From an uncultured Bacteroidales bacterium (GTDB taxonomy: Bacteria > Bacteroidota > Bacteroidia > Bacteroidales > P3): DNA of 42,392 nt. Made by a program: the position numbers and the translations under genes. Of this stretch, positions 16,381 to 24,020 are shown one piece after another (position 1 is the first letter of the stretch; each line of letters opens with the position of its first letter). Under the pieces are notes generated by a model. The model had not been told where the DNA came from and ran no database searches. It saw only the letters and a program-made list of their open reading frames with translations. The DNA lies in NCBI GenBank assembly GCA_900318175.1, contig ONJQ01000031.1, positions 1 to 42,392 of the forward strand, read 5' to 3'.

Positions 16381-17416
16381 CTCGGGACCCGAAGTATGCC
16401 GACCCGCTCCAAGCGCTCCACACCGTGGTGTCCTTCACGCCGCAAGCCTTCTTGCACAACGCCCGTACCCTTACCTCATATTGGACGGCAGTGTCCCAGT
16501 CGTTTTCGATGACAAAGGGCGACTCCGCGGCATCGTATATGGCATGCGAGTCCGGGTCAGTCCCCGCAACCCCCACAGCCACCTGGTAGCGCGGGTGCGT
16601 CTCGTCCGTGAACCACTGCACCTCTAACTGTCGCGGGTCTATCAGCCTGATGTTGAAGTCGTCCACATTGTCGCAAGTGAGCGTGTCGTAGATGCAAGGC
16701 GGCTCTATGATGGGAAACAGTCCTCCCCAGCCCGCGCCGCCATACTGTACCGAAAAGGAGTTCGCCATTAATCCGACGTTGAGGACATATACCCATTGTG
16801 GCTGTTGATAATCTCTGATGTCGCAGCAGCCCGGCTGATATGCCAAAAGAGCCCAACCTGTTGAGTCTCTCCCGCCGTTGTACCCAAAAGGATGAGGGCG
16901 CCCGTCAATGCCAAGGGTCTGATATGCTACAACGAAAGTGTCGGACACCACAACCGGAGTGTCAAAATAGAACTCATACGACTTTACGACAGTATCAGTA
17001 TACGAATCTTCAACACCAGACCAACCACACCCATCCCCAGCATACAACATGTAGCGGAACGGCAGACTGTCGTTCCAATCAATAGCTTTCAACAGTGTTG
17101 CATCATGCATATTCTTGGTCGAAAACAATAACACTCTAAGAGGTCTTCTCAGTTCGTCTTGATGCAGAAAGGTCCCTGCTATGCCATAAAGGGTTGTCGG
17201 TTTGTCAACCATAAAAAGACGTCCATATGGCTGGGGCCATTCGGAATAGTTAACATAGACAGCGCTGTACTCGTGAAAGTACGGGTCTACCAGGGCTAAC
17301 ATATGGTTAGACCTTGGCCATTCCATGTAACACGTAAATGGGAACCGTACCGTGTCCTGGCAATGCGCCGCAGCAAACAGCACCATCGTCAAAGTAAGTA
17401 AAACATTTTTTTTCAT
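16103..17416 (-). CDS. secreted surface protein with T9SS type A sorting domain
   Basis: A 437-residue exported protein. A Sec signal peptide (about residues 1-19, ending AAHCQ) is followed by a large region without a recognised family (about 20-245) containing many aromatic residues and a GGAGWGG segment. A fibronectin type III-like module follows (about 255-335: LEVQWF, YQVAVG, YEVRVRALC, WSAWSG). The last 90 residues are a T9SS type A sorting domain: FTLTPNPAR, VAVMDAAGRRV, GLAAGSYIV and a basic end. T9SS substrates are exported across the outer membrane and anchored to or released from the surface. Its last 280 bases are duplicated about 1.7 kb upstream. The 320-base AT-rich region before the start shows no clear promoter. 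Confidence 0.88.
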   Translation of the reverse strand: MKKNVLLTLTMVLFAAAHCQDTVRFPFTCYMEWPRSNHMLALVDPYFHEYSAVYVNYSEWPQPYGRLFMVDKPTTLYGIAGTFLHQDELRRPLRVLLFSTKNMHDATLLKAIDWNDSLPFRYMLYAGDGCGWSGVEDSYTDTVVKSYEFYFDTPVVVSDTFVVAYQTLGIDGRPHPFGYNGGRDSTGWALLAYQPGCCDIRDYQQPQWVYVLNVGLMANSFSVQYGGAGWGGLFPIIEPPCIYDTLTCDNVDDFNIRLIDPRQLEVQWFTDETHPRYQVAVGVAGTDPDSHAIYDAAESPFVIENDWDTAVQYEVRVRALCKKACGVKDTTVWSAWSGSAYFGSRGGGQHNGVDAVDGRTRFTLTPNPARTAVTVTIAEPTGKAVDVAVMDAAGRRVRSMTFCGTSASMDTRGLAAGSYIVTLTTSEWTATQRLLIE

Positions 17417-17737
17417 GATTGAATATTATTTGTGTTTGATTGTTCTGCCATTTTTTTTAATTTATTCAGATTCACAATCAATTTCAGTGTTTACAAATTC
17501 AGTGGCTGTCCAAATAAACTCAAGCTTATTGAGGCTTGTTATTGTGAGGGAATTGCTTTTTCATGATTGTATTGATATAAAAATGTTTATATTTAAAAAG
17601 GATGATAATATTGTTTTTATTATCAATTGCATATTTACGCTTTTTTTTTAAAATGCAAATAAAATGTTGTGTTTTTTTATTAGCCTGTTTGTTTCACTAA
17701 ACTTGCTCTTGGCGGGGTTGATGTGCTGTCTTGTCCG
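17417..17737. other. AT-rich intergenic region upstream of the T9SS gene
   Basis: About 320 strongly AT-rich bases lie between the surface protein start and the second repeat copy. It should hold the minus-strand promoter, but I find only weak -7-like matches (CAAATAAA near 17511 and 17655 on the plus strand, one mismatch each) and no matching -33 box. There is no supported gene. Confidence 0.55.
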
Positions 17738-18091
17738 TGAGCAAAGGCCACCGCGTCACCCGTGTCGCGGTGGCCTTTCTATTCTCCGGTGGCGCACGAC
17801 CGCCGTGTGATGGCTATTCTATCAGCAGTCTCTCTGTGGCGGTCCACTCGCTGGTGGTCAAGGTGACGATGTACGACCCTGCTGCCAGTCCGCGCGTGTC
17901 CATGCTGGCCGACGTGCCGCTGAAGGTCATGCTGCGCGCCCGCCGTCCGGCGGCGTCCATCACCGCCGCCTCCACCGCCTTCCCTGTCGGCTCGGCAATG
18001 GTCACCGTCACCGCCTCCCGTGCCGGATTGGGCGTCAGCGTGAACCGCGTCCTACCGTCGACGGCATCCACACCGTTGTGCTGCCCACCGT
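17738..18091. repeat. long direct repeat, copy B
   Basis: Second copy of 16027-16380, again with terminator stem, stop codon and sorting-domain codons in the same minus-strand orientation. Homology ends abruptly near 18091-18095, where the sequence passes into unrelated DNA. Confidence 0.93.
17743..17778 (-). terminator. terminator hairpin in repeat copy B
   Basis: The same 13-bp stem as at 16032-16067; the arms are identical while the loop differs at four positions, showing that pairing has been preserved. Confidence 0.72.
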
Positions 18092-18095
18092 CTCC
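17814..18095 (-). pseudogene. orphan T9SS sorting domain, 3' remnant of a paralogous gene
   Basis: About 92 codons read in frame and match the C-terminus of the neighbouring surface protein (FTLTPNPAR, AAVMDAAGRRA, GLAAGSYIV, final LLIE) with few substitutions. There is no signal peptide, and the in-frame ATG at 18101 lies outside the homologous part, so this is not an intact gene. It looks like the 3' end of a tandem paralogue whose 5' part was deleted. The uninterrupted frame points to a recent event, or to continuing sequence exchange with the intact copy. Confidence 0.85.
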
Positions 18096-18182
18096 ATCCA
18101 CTTGTTGTGGCGTGGTCTGAGCGGCCTTTAGGCAGCGTTCGGTCGTGTGCCATCCTCCTGTGCAATCTTTTTTGCATGCGGG

Positions 18183-18218
18183 GGCAATATTATTGCCGCT
18201 TTGCCGTTAATATTTTTG
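18183..18218 (+). promoter_or_regulatory. palindrome and possible -7 box upstream of wzz
   Basis: A 15-base palindrome, GGCAATA-T-TATTGCC (18183-18197), is followed by TATTTTTG at 18211-18218, which fits the -7 consensus. A TTG lies inside the palindrome (18193-18195), only 15 bases from the -7 box. If the promoter is real, a protein bound to the palindrome would cover the -33 region. A small CCTGC/GCAGG hairpin follows at 18224-18237. Confidence 0.45.
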
Positions 18219-18285
18219 TCCCACCTGCGCAAGCAGGGGGATATAATATTCATTTTCATGTAAAGAACAAACAAAAACAACCCTT

Positions 18286-19164
18286 ATGCCTAACAAGTCT
18301 TTCGGTAACGATTACGACCACAATGCCACAATACGGTTCTTCAAGAAATGGTGGAAACTGCTGATGTGGGTCTTCCTTGCAGCCCTTGCAGTCTCGCTGG
18401 TGGTCTCCATGCTCATCACTCCGCGCTACAAAGCCACCGCCATCCTCTTCCCCACCAACTCCAACCGCCTCAGCAAGGCCATCATGGACTACCATTACAG
18501 CCTTGATTTCATGGACTATGGTGTCGAGCGCGACTGCGAATACTGCATACAGATACTCTCCTCCGAGTCCATGGAGCGCGATGTTTGTCGCCGTTTCAAC
18601 CTCATGGAGCATTACGGCATCAACCCCAATGACCCTCACAAGCTGTTCAAGCTCCACGAGCAATATCGAGGCAACGTCAACGTGAAACGCACCGAATTTC
18701 TCGGGGTCGAGGTTTCTGTGCTGGATGTAGACCCCAAGTGGGCTGCCGACATGGCCAACTTTATTGCCGCCAACTACGACACCGTCTGCCATCGCATCCA
18801 TCACGACCGTGCCGAGAATGCCGCTGACATCATGCAGGGCGTTTGCAACCGTCTGGGACAGGAAATCAAAGACCTCCAGGACAGCCTGCGCCGCAACCCT
18901 CAATACCAGCTCGGCCTCTCCCAGCTGATTAACGAGAAGTGCCACGAGTTGGCCAACCTCCAGACCCGCGCCGCGCAGACACAGGTCGACGTCAACGAAA
19001 ACGTCAGCTACAAGTTCCTGCTCGACGAGGCCGTGACTCCTGACAAGAAGGCCTATCCCAAACGCGCCGTCATCGTAGCCCTGGGCACCCTGGGCGCCGT
19101 GGTCATGTGCATCCTGGTGCTGCTCTGCATGGACGCCCTTAAACCCAAGGAGGAAGAACAATAG
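18286..19164 (+). CDS. wzz: Wzz-type polysaccharide chain-length determinant
   Basis: A 292-residue polysaccharide co-polymerase of the inner membrane, which sets the length of O-antigen or capsule chains made by the Wzy pathway. The topology is typical: a short cytoplasmic N-terminus, a membrane helix at about residues 25-44, the YKATAILFPT segment just after it, a helical periplasmic domain (about 50-255, with a coiled-coil part near 190-240), and a second helix at about 262-285 preceded by KKAYPKRA, the proline-rich signature before the last helix. There is no C-terminal tyrosine kinase domain. It starts a three-gene cluster with the ligase/polymerase gene 30 bases downstream. Confidence 0.9.
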   Translation: MPNKSFGNDYDHNATIRFFKKWWKLLMWVFLAALAVSLVVSMLITPRYKATAILFPTNSNRLSKAIMDYHYSLDFMDYGVERDCEYCIQILSSESMERDVCRRFNLMEHYGINPNDPHKLFKLHEQYRGNVNVKRTEFLGVEVSVLDVDPKWAADMANFIAANYDTVCHRIHHDRAENAADIMQGVCNRLGQEIKDLQDSLRRNPQYQLGLSQLINEKCHELANLQTRAAQTQVDVNENVSYKFLLDEAVTPDKKAYPKRAVIVALGTLGAVVMCILVLLCMDALKPKEEEQ

Positions 19165-19193
19165 CAGCCCGTTAGCGAACCAAAGCCCCGTGC

Positions 19194-20675
19194 ATGATGG
19201 ATATTGCTGGCTGGTATAAAAAGAATAGGTCCGCCGTGCTTGCCGTGGCGGCGACGCTGCTGTTTGCCGTCGCCAACTCGGTGCTGCTGCTTAAGGATTT
19301 CTACTATCTCTCCCTCATCCCCTTGGCGGGGTTGGTGTTGTTGCTTTTCGTCACGCGGTTCGAAACCGGCCTGTTGTGCATGGCCCTCTTCACCCCCTTT
19401 GCCATCGACATGGCTCTGATGCCCAAGATGGAGCTCTCCATGCCTGTCGAGCCCATGATGATACTCTTCACGCTGATGTTCTTTTTCCGCGTGCTGGCCT
19501 CCCGCAGCTACGACCTGCGGCTGCTCAAGCACCCCGTCAGCCTCTGTCTCATAGGCTCCATGCTCTGGATGCTCGTCACCACCTGCACCTCGGAGATGCC
19601 CTTCGTGTCGTTCAAATATTGGCTGGCGCGTCTCTGGTTCGTCGTCCCCTTCTTCTTTGCCGCTGCCCAGATTTTCCGTGACAAGAAGCGCATCCGCCAG
19701 TTCTTCTGGTGCTACGCCATAGGGCTCATTGCCGTCATCCTCATCGCCACCGCCAAGACTGTGGGCAACTTCAGCGACCTGCAGACGCTCCACCGCGTCA
19801 TGAGACCCTTCTACAATGACCACACCGCCTACGGTTGCGTCATAGCCCTCTTCCTGCCGGCGGCCTTCTACTTCATCGTCAGCCGCAACAGCAAAGGGTG
19901 GTGGCGTCTCCTCTCGTTGGCCATCATGGCCCTCTTGGTGGTGGGGCTGTTCTTCTCCTACTGCCGTGCGGCATGGCTCAGCGTGCTGGGAGCCATAGGC
20001 GTCTACGTCCTGGTGCGCATGGGCATGAAGGTCAAGTGGATGGTGATGCTCTTCGGCCTCTTTGTCGGTGTCTTTTTTGTCTACCAGAGCGACGTCCTCT
20101 ACAAGCTTGGCAAGAACCATCAGGACAGCTCTTACGACCTTGCCGGGCAAATCAAAAGCATCTCCAACATCTCTACCGATGCCAGCAACCTGGAGCGTCT
20201 GAACCGTTGGGCCTCGGCCCTGCGCATGTGGAAGGAGCGTCCCGTCATGGGCTGCGGCCCCGGCACCTACCAGTTCCTCTATGCCAGCTACCAGCGCAGC
20301 TACCAGCTCTCCACCATCAGCACCAACGCCGGCAACCTCGGCAATGCCCACAGCGAATACATCGGCCCCCTGACCGAGCAAGGGGTGCCGGGCGTAGCCT
20401 TGGTGGTGGCCCTGTTCATGACCACCTTTGCCACCGGTGTGCGCGTCTACCGCACTGCCCGCGACCGCCAAGTGGCCAATATGGCCCTTGCCTTTACCCT
20501 CAGCCTGCTCACCTACTATATACACGGCGTCTTCAACAACTTCCTCGACACGGACAAGCTCTCCGTCCCCTTCTGGGCGTTCACGGCTGTCATTGTGGCG
20601 TTGGATGTGTACAGCGAGAAGCGTCGCCCCGACAGCGAGGAGCCCCTCCTGCCGCCCGAATCAACAACCTGTTAG
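19194..20675 (+). CDS. O-antigen ligase/polymerase family membrane protein
   Basis: A 493-residue inner-membrane protein with about twelve hydrophobic segments and a large periplasmic loop (about residues 310-390), as in the WaaL/Wzy (Wzy_C) superfamily. Diagnostic segments are RLNRWASALRMWKERPVMG, GCGPGTYQFLYASY and NAHSEYIGPLTEQGVPG, where the family has the conserved R and H-x-E residues. The enzyme either polymerises glycan repeat units or transfers the chain to lipid A core; the sequence does not decide between them. Its position directly after wzz favours a polymerase (Wzy). ATG at 19194 or 19197 may serve as start. The NlpC gene begins three bases after the stop. Confidence 0.88.
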   Translation: MMDIAGWYKKNRSAVLAVAATLLFAVANSVLLLKDFYYLSLIPLAGLVLLLFVTRFETGLLCMALFTPFAIDMALMPKMELSMPVEPMMILFTLMFFFRVLASRSYDLRLLKHPVSLCLIGSMLWMLVTTCTSEMPFVSFKYWLARLWFVVPFFFAAAQIFRDKKRIRQFFWCYAIGLIAVILIATAKTVGNFSDLQTLHRVMRPFYNDHTAYGCVIALFLPAAFYFIVSRNSKGWWRLLSLAIMALLVVGLFFSYCRAAWLSVLGAIGVYVLVRMGMKVKWMVMLFGLFVGVFFVYQSDVLYKLGKNHQDSSYDLAGQIKSISNISTDASNLERLNRWASALRMWKERPVMGCGPGTYQFLYASYQRSYQLSTISTNAGNLGNAHSEYIGPLTEQGVPGVALVVALFMTTFATGVRVYRTARDRQVANMALAFTLSLLTYYIHGVFNNFLDTDKLSVPFWAFTAVIVALDVYSEKRRPDSEEPLLPPESTTC

Positions 20676-20678
20676 CCC

Positions 20679-21323
20679 ATGGCCGTCAAGCGGAAAGCCA
20701 TAGCGTTCCTATTCCTGTTAGTCTACGGTTGCGGTGCAGCCTGCAGCCAGACCGACAGCAACCGCGTGCCAATGGCCACCCCGCCTGTCTGGGCCGCCAA
20801 CAATTTCCTCTCCTCCATCATCCTTCCCACCGACGGACTGCAGCTCTTCAACTTCCGCAACGGCAACCTGATTGAGTCGCTGCTCGACTCCGCCGACCTG
20901 CTCATAGAGGAGGCCAAGCTGCATCTCGGCAAACCTTACCGCTACGGCGGCAAGGGACCCAAGGCTTTCGACTGTGCCGGATTTGCCCGCTATGTGTATA
21001 TGAAGTTCGGCTTCACGCTGCCCGGAGGCTCCGTGCCGCAGTCGCGCCTGGGCCGCAGCATCACCGACCGCAAAAAACTGCAGCGCGGCGACCTGGTCTT
21101 TTTCCAAGGCCGCTCCGGCACCGGCGGCGTAGGCCACACGGGCATCGTCACCGAGGTGGACACCAGCACCGGGGTGTTCCGCTTCATCCATGCCGCCACC
21201 TCGACAGGGGTCATCTATTCCTATTCCACTGAGCCTTATTACGCCAAACGTTACCTCTGCGCCCGCCGACTGCTGGGCGACCGCAAAACCGTCGACGCCC
21301 TGCCCCGCAAAAGACGCCATTAG
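20679..21323 (+). CDS. NlpC/P60 cell wall hydrolase
   Basis: A 214-residue exported NlpC/P60 cysteine peptidase that cuts peptide stems of peptidoglycan. The N-terminus is a signal peptide ending near residue 22; Cys18 or Cys22 might be lipidated, but neither lipobox is good. The catalytic domain (about 74-200) has FDCAGF with C99, VGHTGIV with H153 and FIHA with H171, forming the usual Cys-His-His set, plus YRYGGKGP and RGDLVFF. The basic tail (RKRRH) is unusual. The gene is three bases from the ligase/polymerase gene, so it is translated from the same transcript, an unexpected partner for a polysaccharide polymerase. Confidence 0.92.
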   Translation: MAVKRKAIAFLFLLVYGCGAACSQTDSNRVPMATPPVWAANNFLSSIILPTDGLQLFNFRNGNLIESLLDSADLLIEEAKLHLGKPYRYGGKGPKAFDCAGFARYVYMKFGFTLPGGSVPQSRLGRSITDRKKLQRGDLVFFQGRSGTGGVGHTGIVTEVDTSTGVFRFIHAATSTGVIYSYSTEPYYAKRYLCARRLLGDRKTVDALPRKRRH

Positions 21324-21512
21324 GCCGGCCACCATTCTCCGTAATCCCGAAGGTCCCCTTTTCAGCCTTCGTTCTCCTTTGGCTCTTCCTTCGCTCGTTT
21401 TAGGTCAGTTCTCTAATATTTGTTCCTCATTTCTTCCTCTTTCATTGGACAAATGATCCTTGAAGTGAGGGCAGACTGAACAATAGGGAGTGGACCTGCC
21501 CTTGGCCAGCAG
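21324..21512. other. intergenic stretch with dispersed repeat motif
   Basis: No gene is supported. Bases 21383-21427 share the blocks CTTCCTTCGCT, CAGTTCTCTAA and CTCTAATATTTGTTCCT with 39717-39771. The plus-strand NlpC gene shows no classical terminator here. Confidence 0.6.
21383..21427. repeat. dispersed intergenic repeat, copy 1
   Basis: Matches 39717-39771 in three ordered blocks. Copy 2 has an extra CATTTCTCTAA unit between the second and third block, giving it two CTCTAA units where this copy has one. Both copies lie downstream of a plus-strand gene cluster. Confidence 0.6.
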
Positions 21513-21556
21513 CAAAAAAAGCCGCCGTCCACAGCAGGGCAGCAGTAGACGGCGGC
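21513..21556 (-). terminator. terminator of the sigma/anti-sigma/barrel unit
   Basis: Read on the minus strand, GCCGCCGTC and GACGGCGGC form a perfect 9-bp stem (21521-21529 with 21548-21556), followed by seven T residues. It lies 110 bases past the stop codon of the barrel gene. Confidence 0.9.
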
Positions 21557-21665
21557 AGAAAAGAGTAGAGGTTTAAAAAAACTAATGATAACGTGACGAT
21601 TGAAAGATGAGAGGTGAAAGGAGGAAGGTGGTTTCACTTTGCACTTTTCACACTTCAACTCTTCT

Positions 21666-23156
21666 TCAGTCACTGAAAAGTCGGAGGATGAAGCCCAGCT
21701 TGATGGGGTACAGCTCCTCGTTGAAGTTCTTCATTACGGGCAGGGTGGCCATCTGGAGGAAAATGGATAGATGGCTGCAGTTCAGTGTGAGTCGGGCGTC
21801 GAGTTGCAGCGGGTTCATCACGGTCGAGAGGTTTTCCACATCCGTGGTCGTGCCGCGGATGGAGGGGCTCTCGCCCTTGTGTTTCAAGCCAGTGTTGCCG
21901 CTGGTGTAATTCACACCGGGAATGGCTGCCAGGCCGATGCTGAAGTCGCTGTAGGCTTTGGGGGTCCAGATGATGGAGATTGGCAGGGTGACATAGCGTG
22001 CCACCATGCGCGAGGCCCAATGGCAGTCGGTGCGGTCGATGGCGGCAAAGCTGGCAGGGCTCTCGTCCAGCGGGGTGGCGAGGGTGACGTAGGGAGCGCT
22101 GAAGCGATAGACATTGGAGCCGTAGCCCAGACCGATGCCGAATTTGAAGTGTTTGGTGCAGAGGGGATGGTAGACCAGCTCAAGCTGGTAGGAGGAGAAG
22201 GTGGTGCCCAGAGCACTGCTCCCGCTCACAGAGTTGAGCCCGCTCCAAGGATCCCGGCCCCAGTTGGTGAAAGCCCAACCGAAGTCGAATTCCCATCCCC
22301 CCTCATAGAATAGGGAGGGTTTTGTGGGGGCGGGCTTGCTGCTGGGAAGCTCCTCTTCCATGGCTTCGTCATAGTCCAAGAAGGTGGTGCCGCTGCGCAG
22401 GTTGCCGTCATTGATGGAGCTCTCTTCGTTCTGCTGTCTGAAAACCATCAGGGCGTTGCCGTCGGGCAGGTGGACATTGGAGAAGTCGTTGGACTTCACC
22501 TTTAGGGTGGCGGTGGCTACAGGGCTCTTGACGTAGGCGTTGGAGAAATCGTTGGTGACAATGCTGATGGTGGTGGCACGGATGCTGTCGTTGTTGGTCA
22601 TCACGGATATGTTGCTGTAGTCGTTGGCTTTGAGGCTGAGCAGGGCGAGGGGTTGGTCGATGTAGACATGGGCGTTGGAGAAGTCGTTGGTTTCGATGGT
22701 CAGCCCGTTGCCGATGTTCAGGTGCAGCTCCAGTTGCTTGGATTGGGCTTGCCCCTCAATCTTCAGCACTCCACGTGGGGTCAATCGGTAGCTGAAAGCC
22801 CTGAAGCTGTTGCCTTTTTTGGAGGGCTTGCCACTGGTGAGGTAGTTCGTGCTGTCCGGAACAACAATGAGGTTGCAGAAGTCTTCCAGAACAATCTCGT
22901 TGATGGGGTCGGGGAATGTGACGCGGTAGGTGTTGAGGGTGTCGTCGCTGTCGGTTCCCACGGGTGAGGCGATGTGGGGGAGGTGGGGCAACAAGCGGTG
23001 CGAGGATTTGTTGCGAGGGGTTTGCTGCTGGGTGGTGGCGCTGCGGCGTGTGGTGTCGTCCTGATGGTCGCCGGGCATGCAGAGGGGGGTTGCATAGGTG
23101 CTCAGCCCGAGGCTGCCGCAGAACAACAATGCTAATGTGAAAAGTCTGCTGTTCAT
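21666..23156 (-). CDS. DUF2807-like protein with C-terminal outer-membrane beta-barrel
   Basis: A 496-residue exported protein with a signal peptide (about residues 1-22, ending TYAT). After a Ser/Thr/Gln-rich linker, residues 75-235 resemble the DUF2807 (GIN/adhesin) domain, a right-handed beta-solenoid. The turn motif recurs as EDFCN (91), NDFSN (157), NDYSN (178), NDFSN (202) and NDFSN (223), with later spacings of 21-24 residues, about one coil each. The C-terminal half (about 285-496) alternates hydrophobic strands (FDFGWAF, FKFGIGLGYGS, ISIIWTP, KLGFILRLF) and ends in a strand, as in eight- to ten-strand outer-membrane barrels. It is last in a sigma-anti-sigma unit and may be its target or sensor. 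Confidence 0.78.
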   Translation of the reverse strand: MNSRLFTLALLFCGSLGLSTYATPLCMPGDHQDDTTRRSATTQQQTPRNKSSHRLLPHLPHIASPVGTDSDDTLNTYRVTFPDPINEIVLEDFCNLIVVPDSTNYLTSGKPSKKGNSFRAFSYRLTPRGVLKIEGQAQSKQLELHLNIGNGLTIETNDFSNAHVYIDQPLALLSLKANDYSNISVMTNNDSIRATTISIVTNDFSNAYVKSPVATATLKVKSNDFSNVHLPDGNALMVFRQQNEESSINDGNLRSGTTFLDYDEAMEEELPSSKPAPTKPSLFYEGGWEFDFGWAFTNWGRDPWSGLNSVSGSSALGTTFSSYQLELVYHPLCTKHFKFGIGLGYGSNVYRFSAPYVTLATPLDESPASFAAIDRTDCHWASRMVARYVTLPISIIWTPKAYSDFSIGLAAIPGVNYTSGNTGLKHKGESPSIRGTTTDVENLSTVMNPLQLDARLTLNCSHLSIFLQMATLPVMKNFNEELYPIKLGFILRLFSD

Positions 23157-23222
23157 GATAAAAGGATTTATTTTTGTTGTTATTATTCTCTGGATTGATA
23201 TTGTTTAATTCTCGATGGGTTG

Positions 23223-24020
23223 TTAGAGAGAGGCCAAGGCCACGCGAGCGTTGCCTTCGGCACGCAGTGCTCCGGCCCTGAGGCGTGCGGTGAGGCCACG
23301 GCCAAAGGCGCGGAGGCTCTCTATGGCCCCTTCGGGTTGGTCGGTGAAGGTCTCCTCCTGCACAATTTCGGGCTCGGTGCTGGCCACGACATATACTTCG
23401 TTATGGACGATGATAACGGGTTCGGCATCGGCAAGGGCTTCGGCCGTGGGTGTCTCGGGCAGGGGTAGTACGGCTTCGGTGGGTAGGGAAGCGTTGTCGG
23501 AGGTGGGCTGAGGCTGTTTGCGGACTGCAGTGCTGGCGCGATTGGGGCTGCGGTGACGGACTGCCGTTTGGGCGGGCAGGGGAGCCTGCTTGGGTGTGAG
23601 GGTGGGTGAGTGGGTGGCCTGGTCGGCAGTGGGAGCGCCTCCGGTTGTCGGCGAGGGCTCGCCGCCTTGGTGGGAAAGGTGCTGCTGGAGGTGCGTCTCG
23701 GCTATCAAGGGGCTGTCGGGTTCGCCACTCGGGGTGAAGAACCACACACCGGCCAGCATCACGCCCACGGCACAGGCTGCTGCCGCCCAACGCCAAAGGG
23801 GCACGACGGCGGGAGGGCGGTGCAGTAGGCTCTCCTTGTCTGCGTATATCATCGGGGCGGAGGGTTGGAGCTTGAGGCTTGGGTCGTAGAGCGTCAGCTC
23901 CTCGGCAAGGTCGGGGTGCTGGGCGGCAAAGGCCTCCACGGCGGCACGCTGCTCCGCGTTCAGTTCCCCCTCGCTGTAGCGATAGAACCAGGATTCGTAA
24001 TTGTCACTTGTTATTGTCAT
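23223..24020 (-). CDS. transmembrane anti-sigma factor
   Basis: A 265-residue membrane protein encoded directly behind an ECF sigma factor, overlapping it by 17 bases. The first 50 residues (YESWFYRYSEGELNAEQRAA, then a helix) look like the cytoplasmic sigma-binding domain of Bacteroidota anti-sigma factors, without the zinc ligands of the ZAS type. A single membrane helix follows at about residues 76-95 (WRWAAAACAVGVMLAGVWFF). The periplasmic part is rich in Pro, Thr, Ala and Gln (about 100-200) and ends in a helical, Ala/Arg-rich tail. It lacks the FecR domain of TonB-linked anti-sigma factors. Holding the sigma factor at the membrane until an envelope signal arrives is inferred from order and topology. 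Confidence 0.8.
   Translation of the reverse strand: MTITSDNYESWFYRYSEGELNAEQRAAVEAFAAQHPDLAEELTLYDPSLKLQPSAPMIYADKESLLHRPPAVVPLWRWAAAACAVGVMLAGVWFFTPSGEPDSPLIAETHLQQHLSHQGGEPSPTTGGAPTADQATHSPTLTPKQAPLPAQTAVRHRSPNRASTAVRKQPQPTSDNASLPTEAVLPLPETPTAEALADAEPVIIVHNEVYVVASTEPEIVQEETFTDQPEGAIESLRAFGRGLTARLRAGALRAEGNARVALASL

Noticed and set aside
17352-17651. 99-codon plus-strand ORF over the upstream region of the T9SS gene
   Set aside because: It overlaps the start of a well-supported minus-strand gene and reflects AT-rich DNA read as hydrophobic residues.
18104-18364. Plus-strand ORF across the end of repeat copy B and the wzz leader
   Set aside because: It overlaps the wzz start and contains unrelated junction sequence; no domain is visible.
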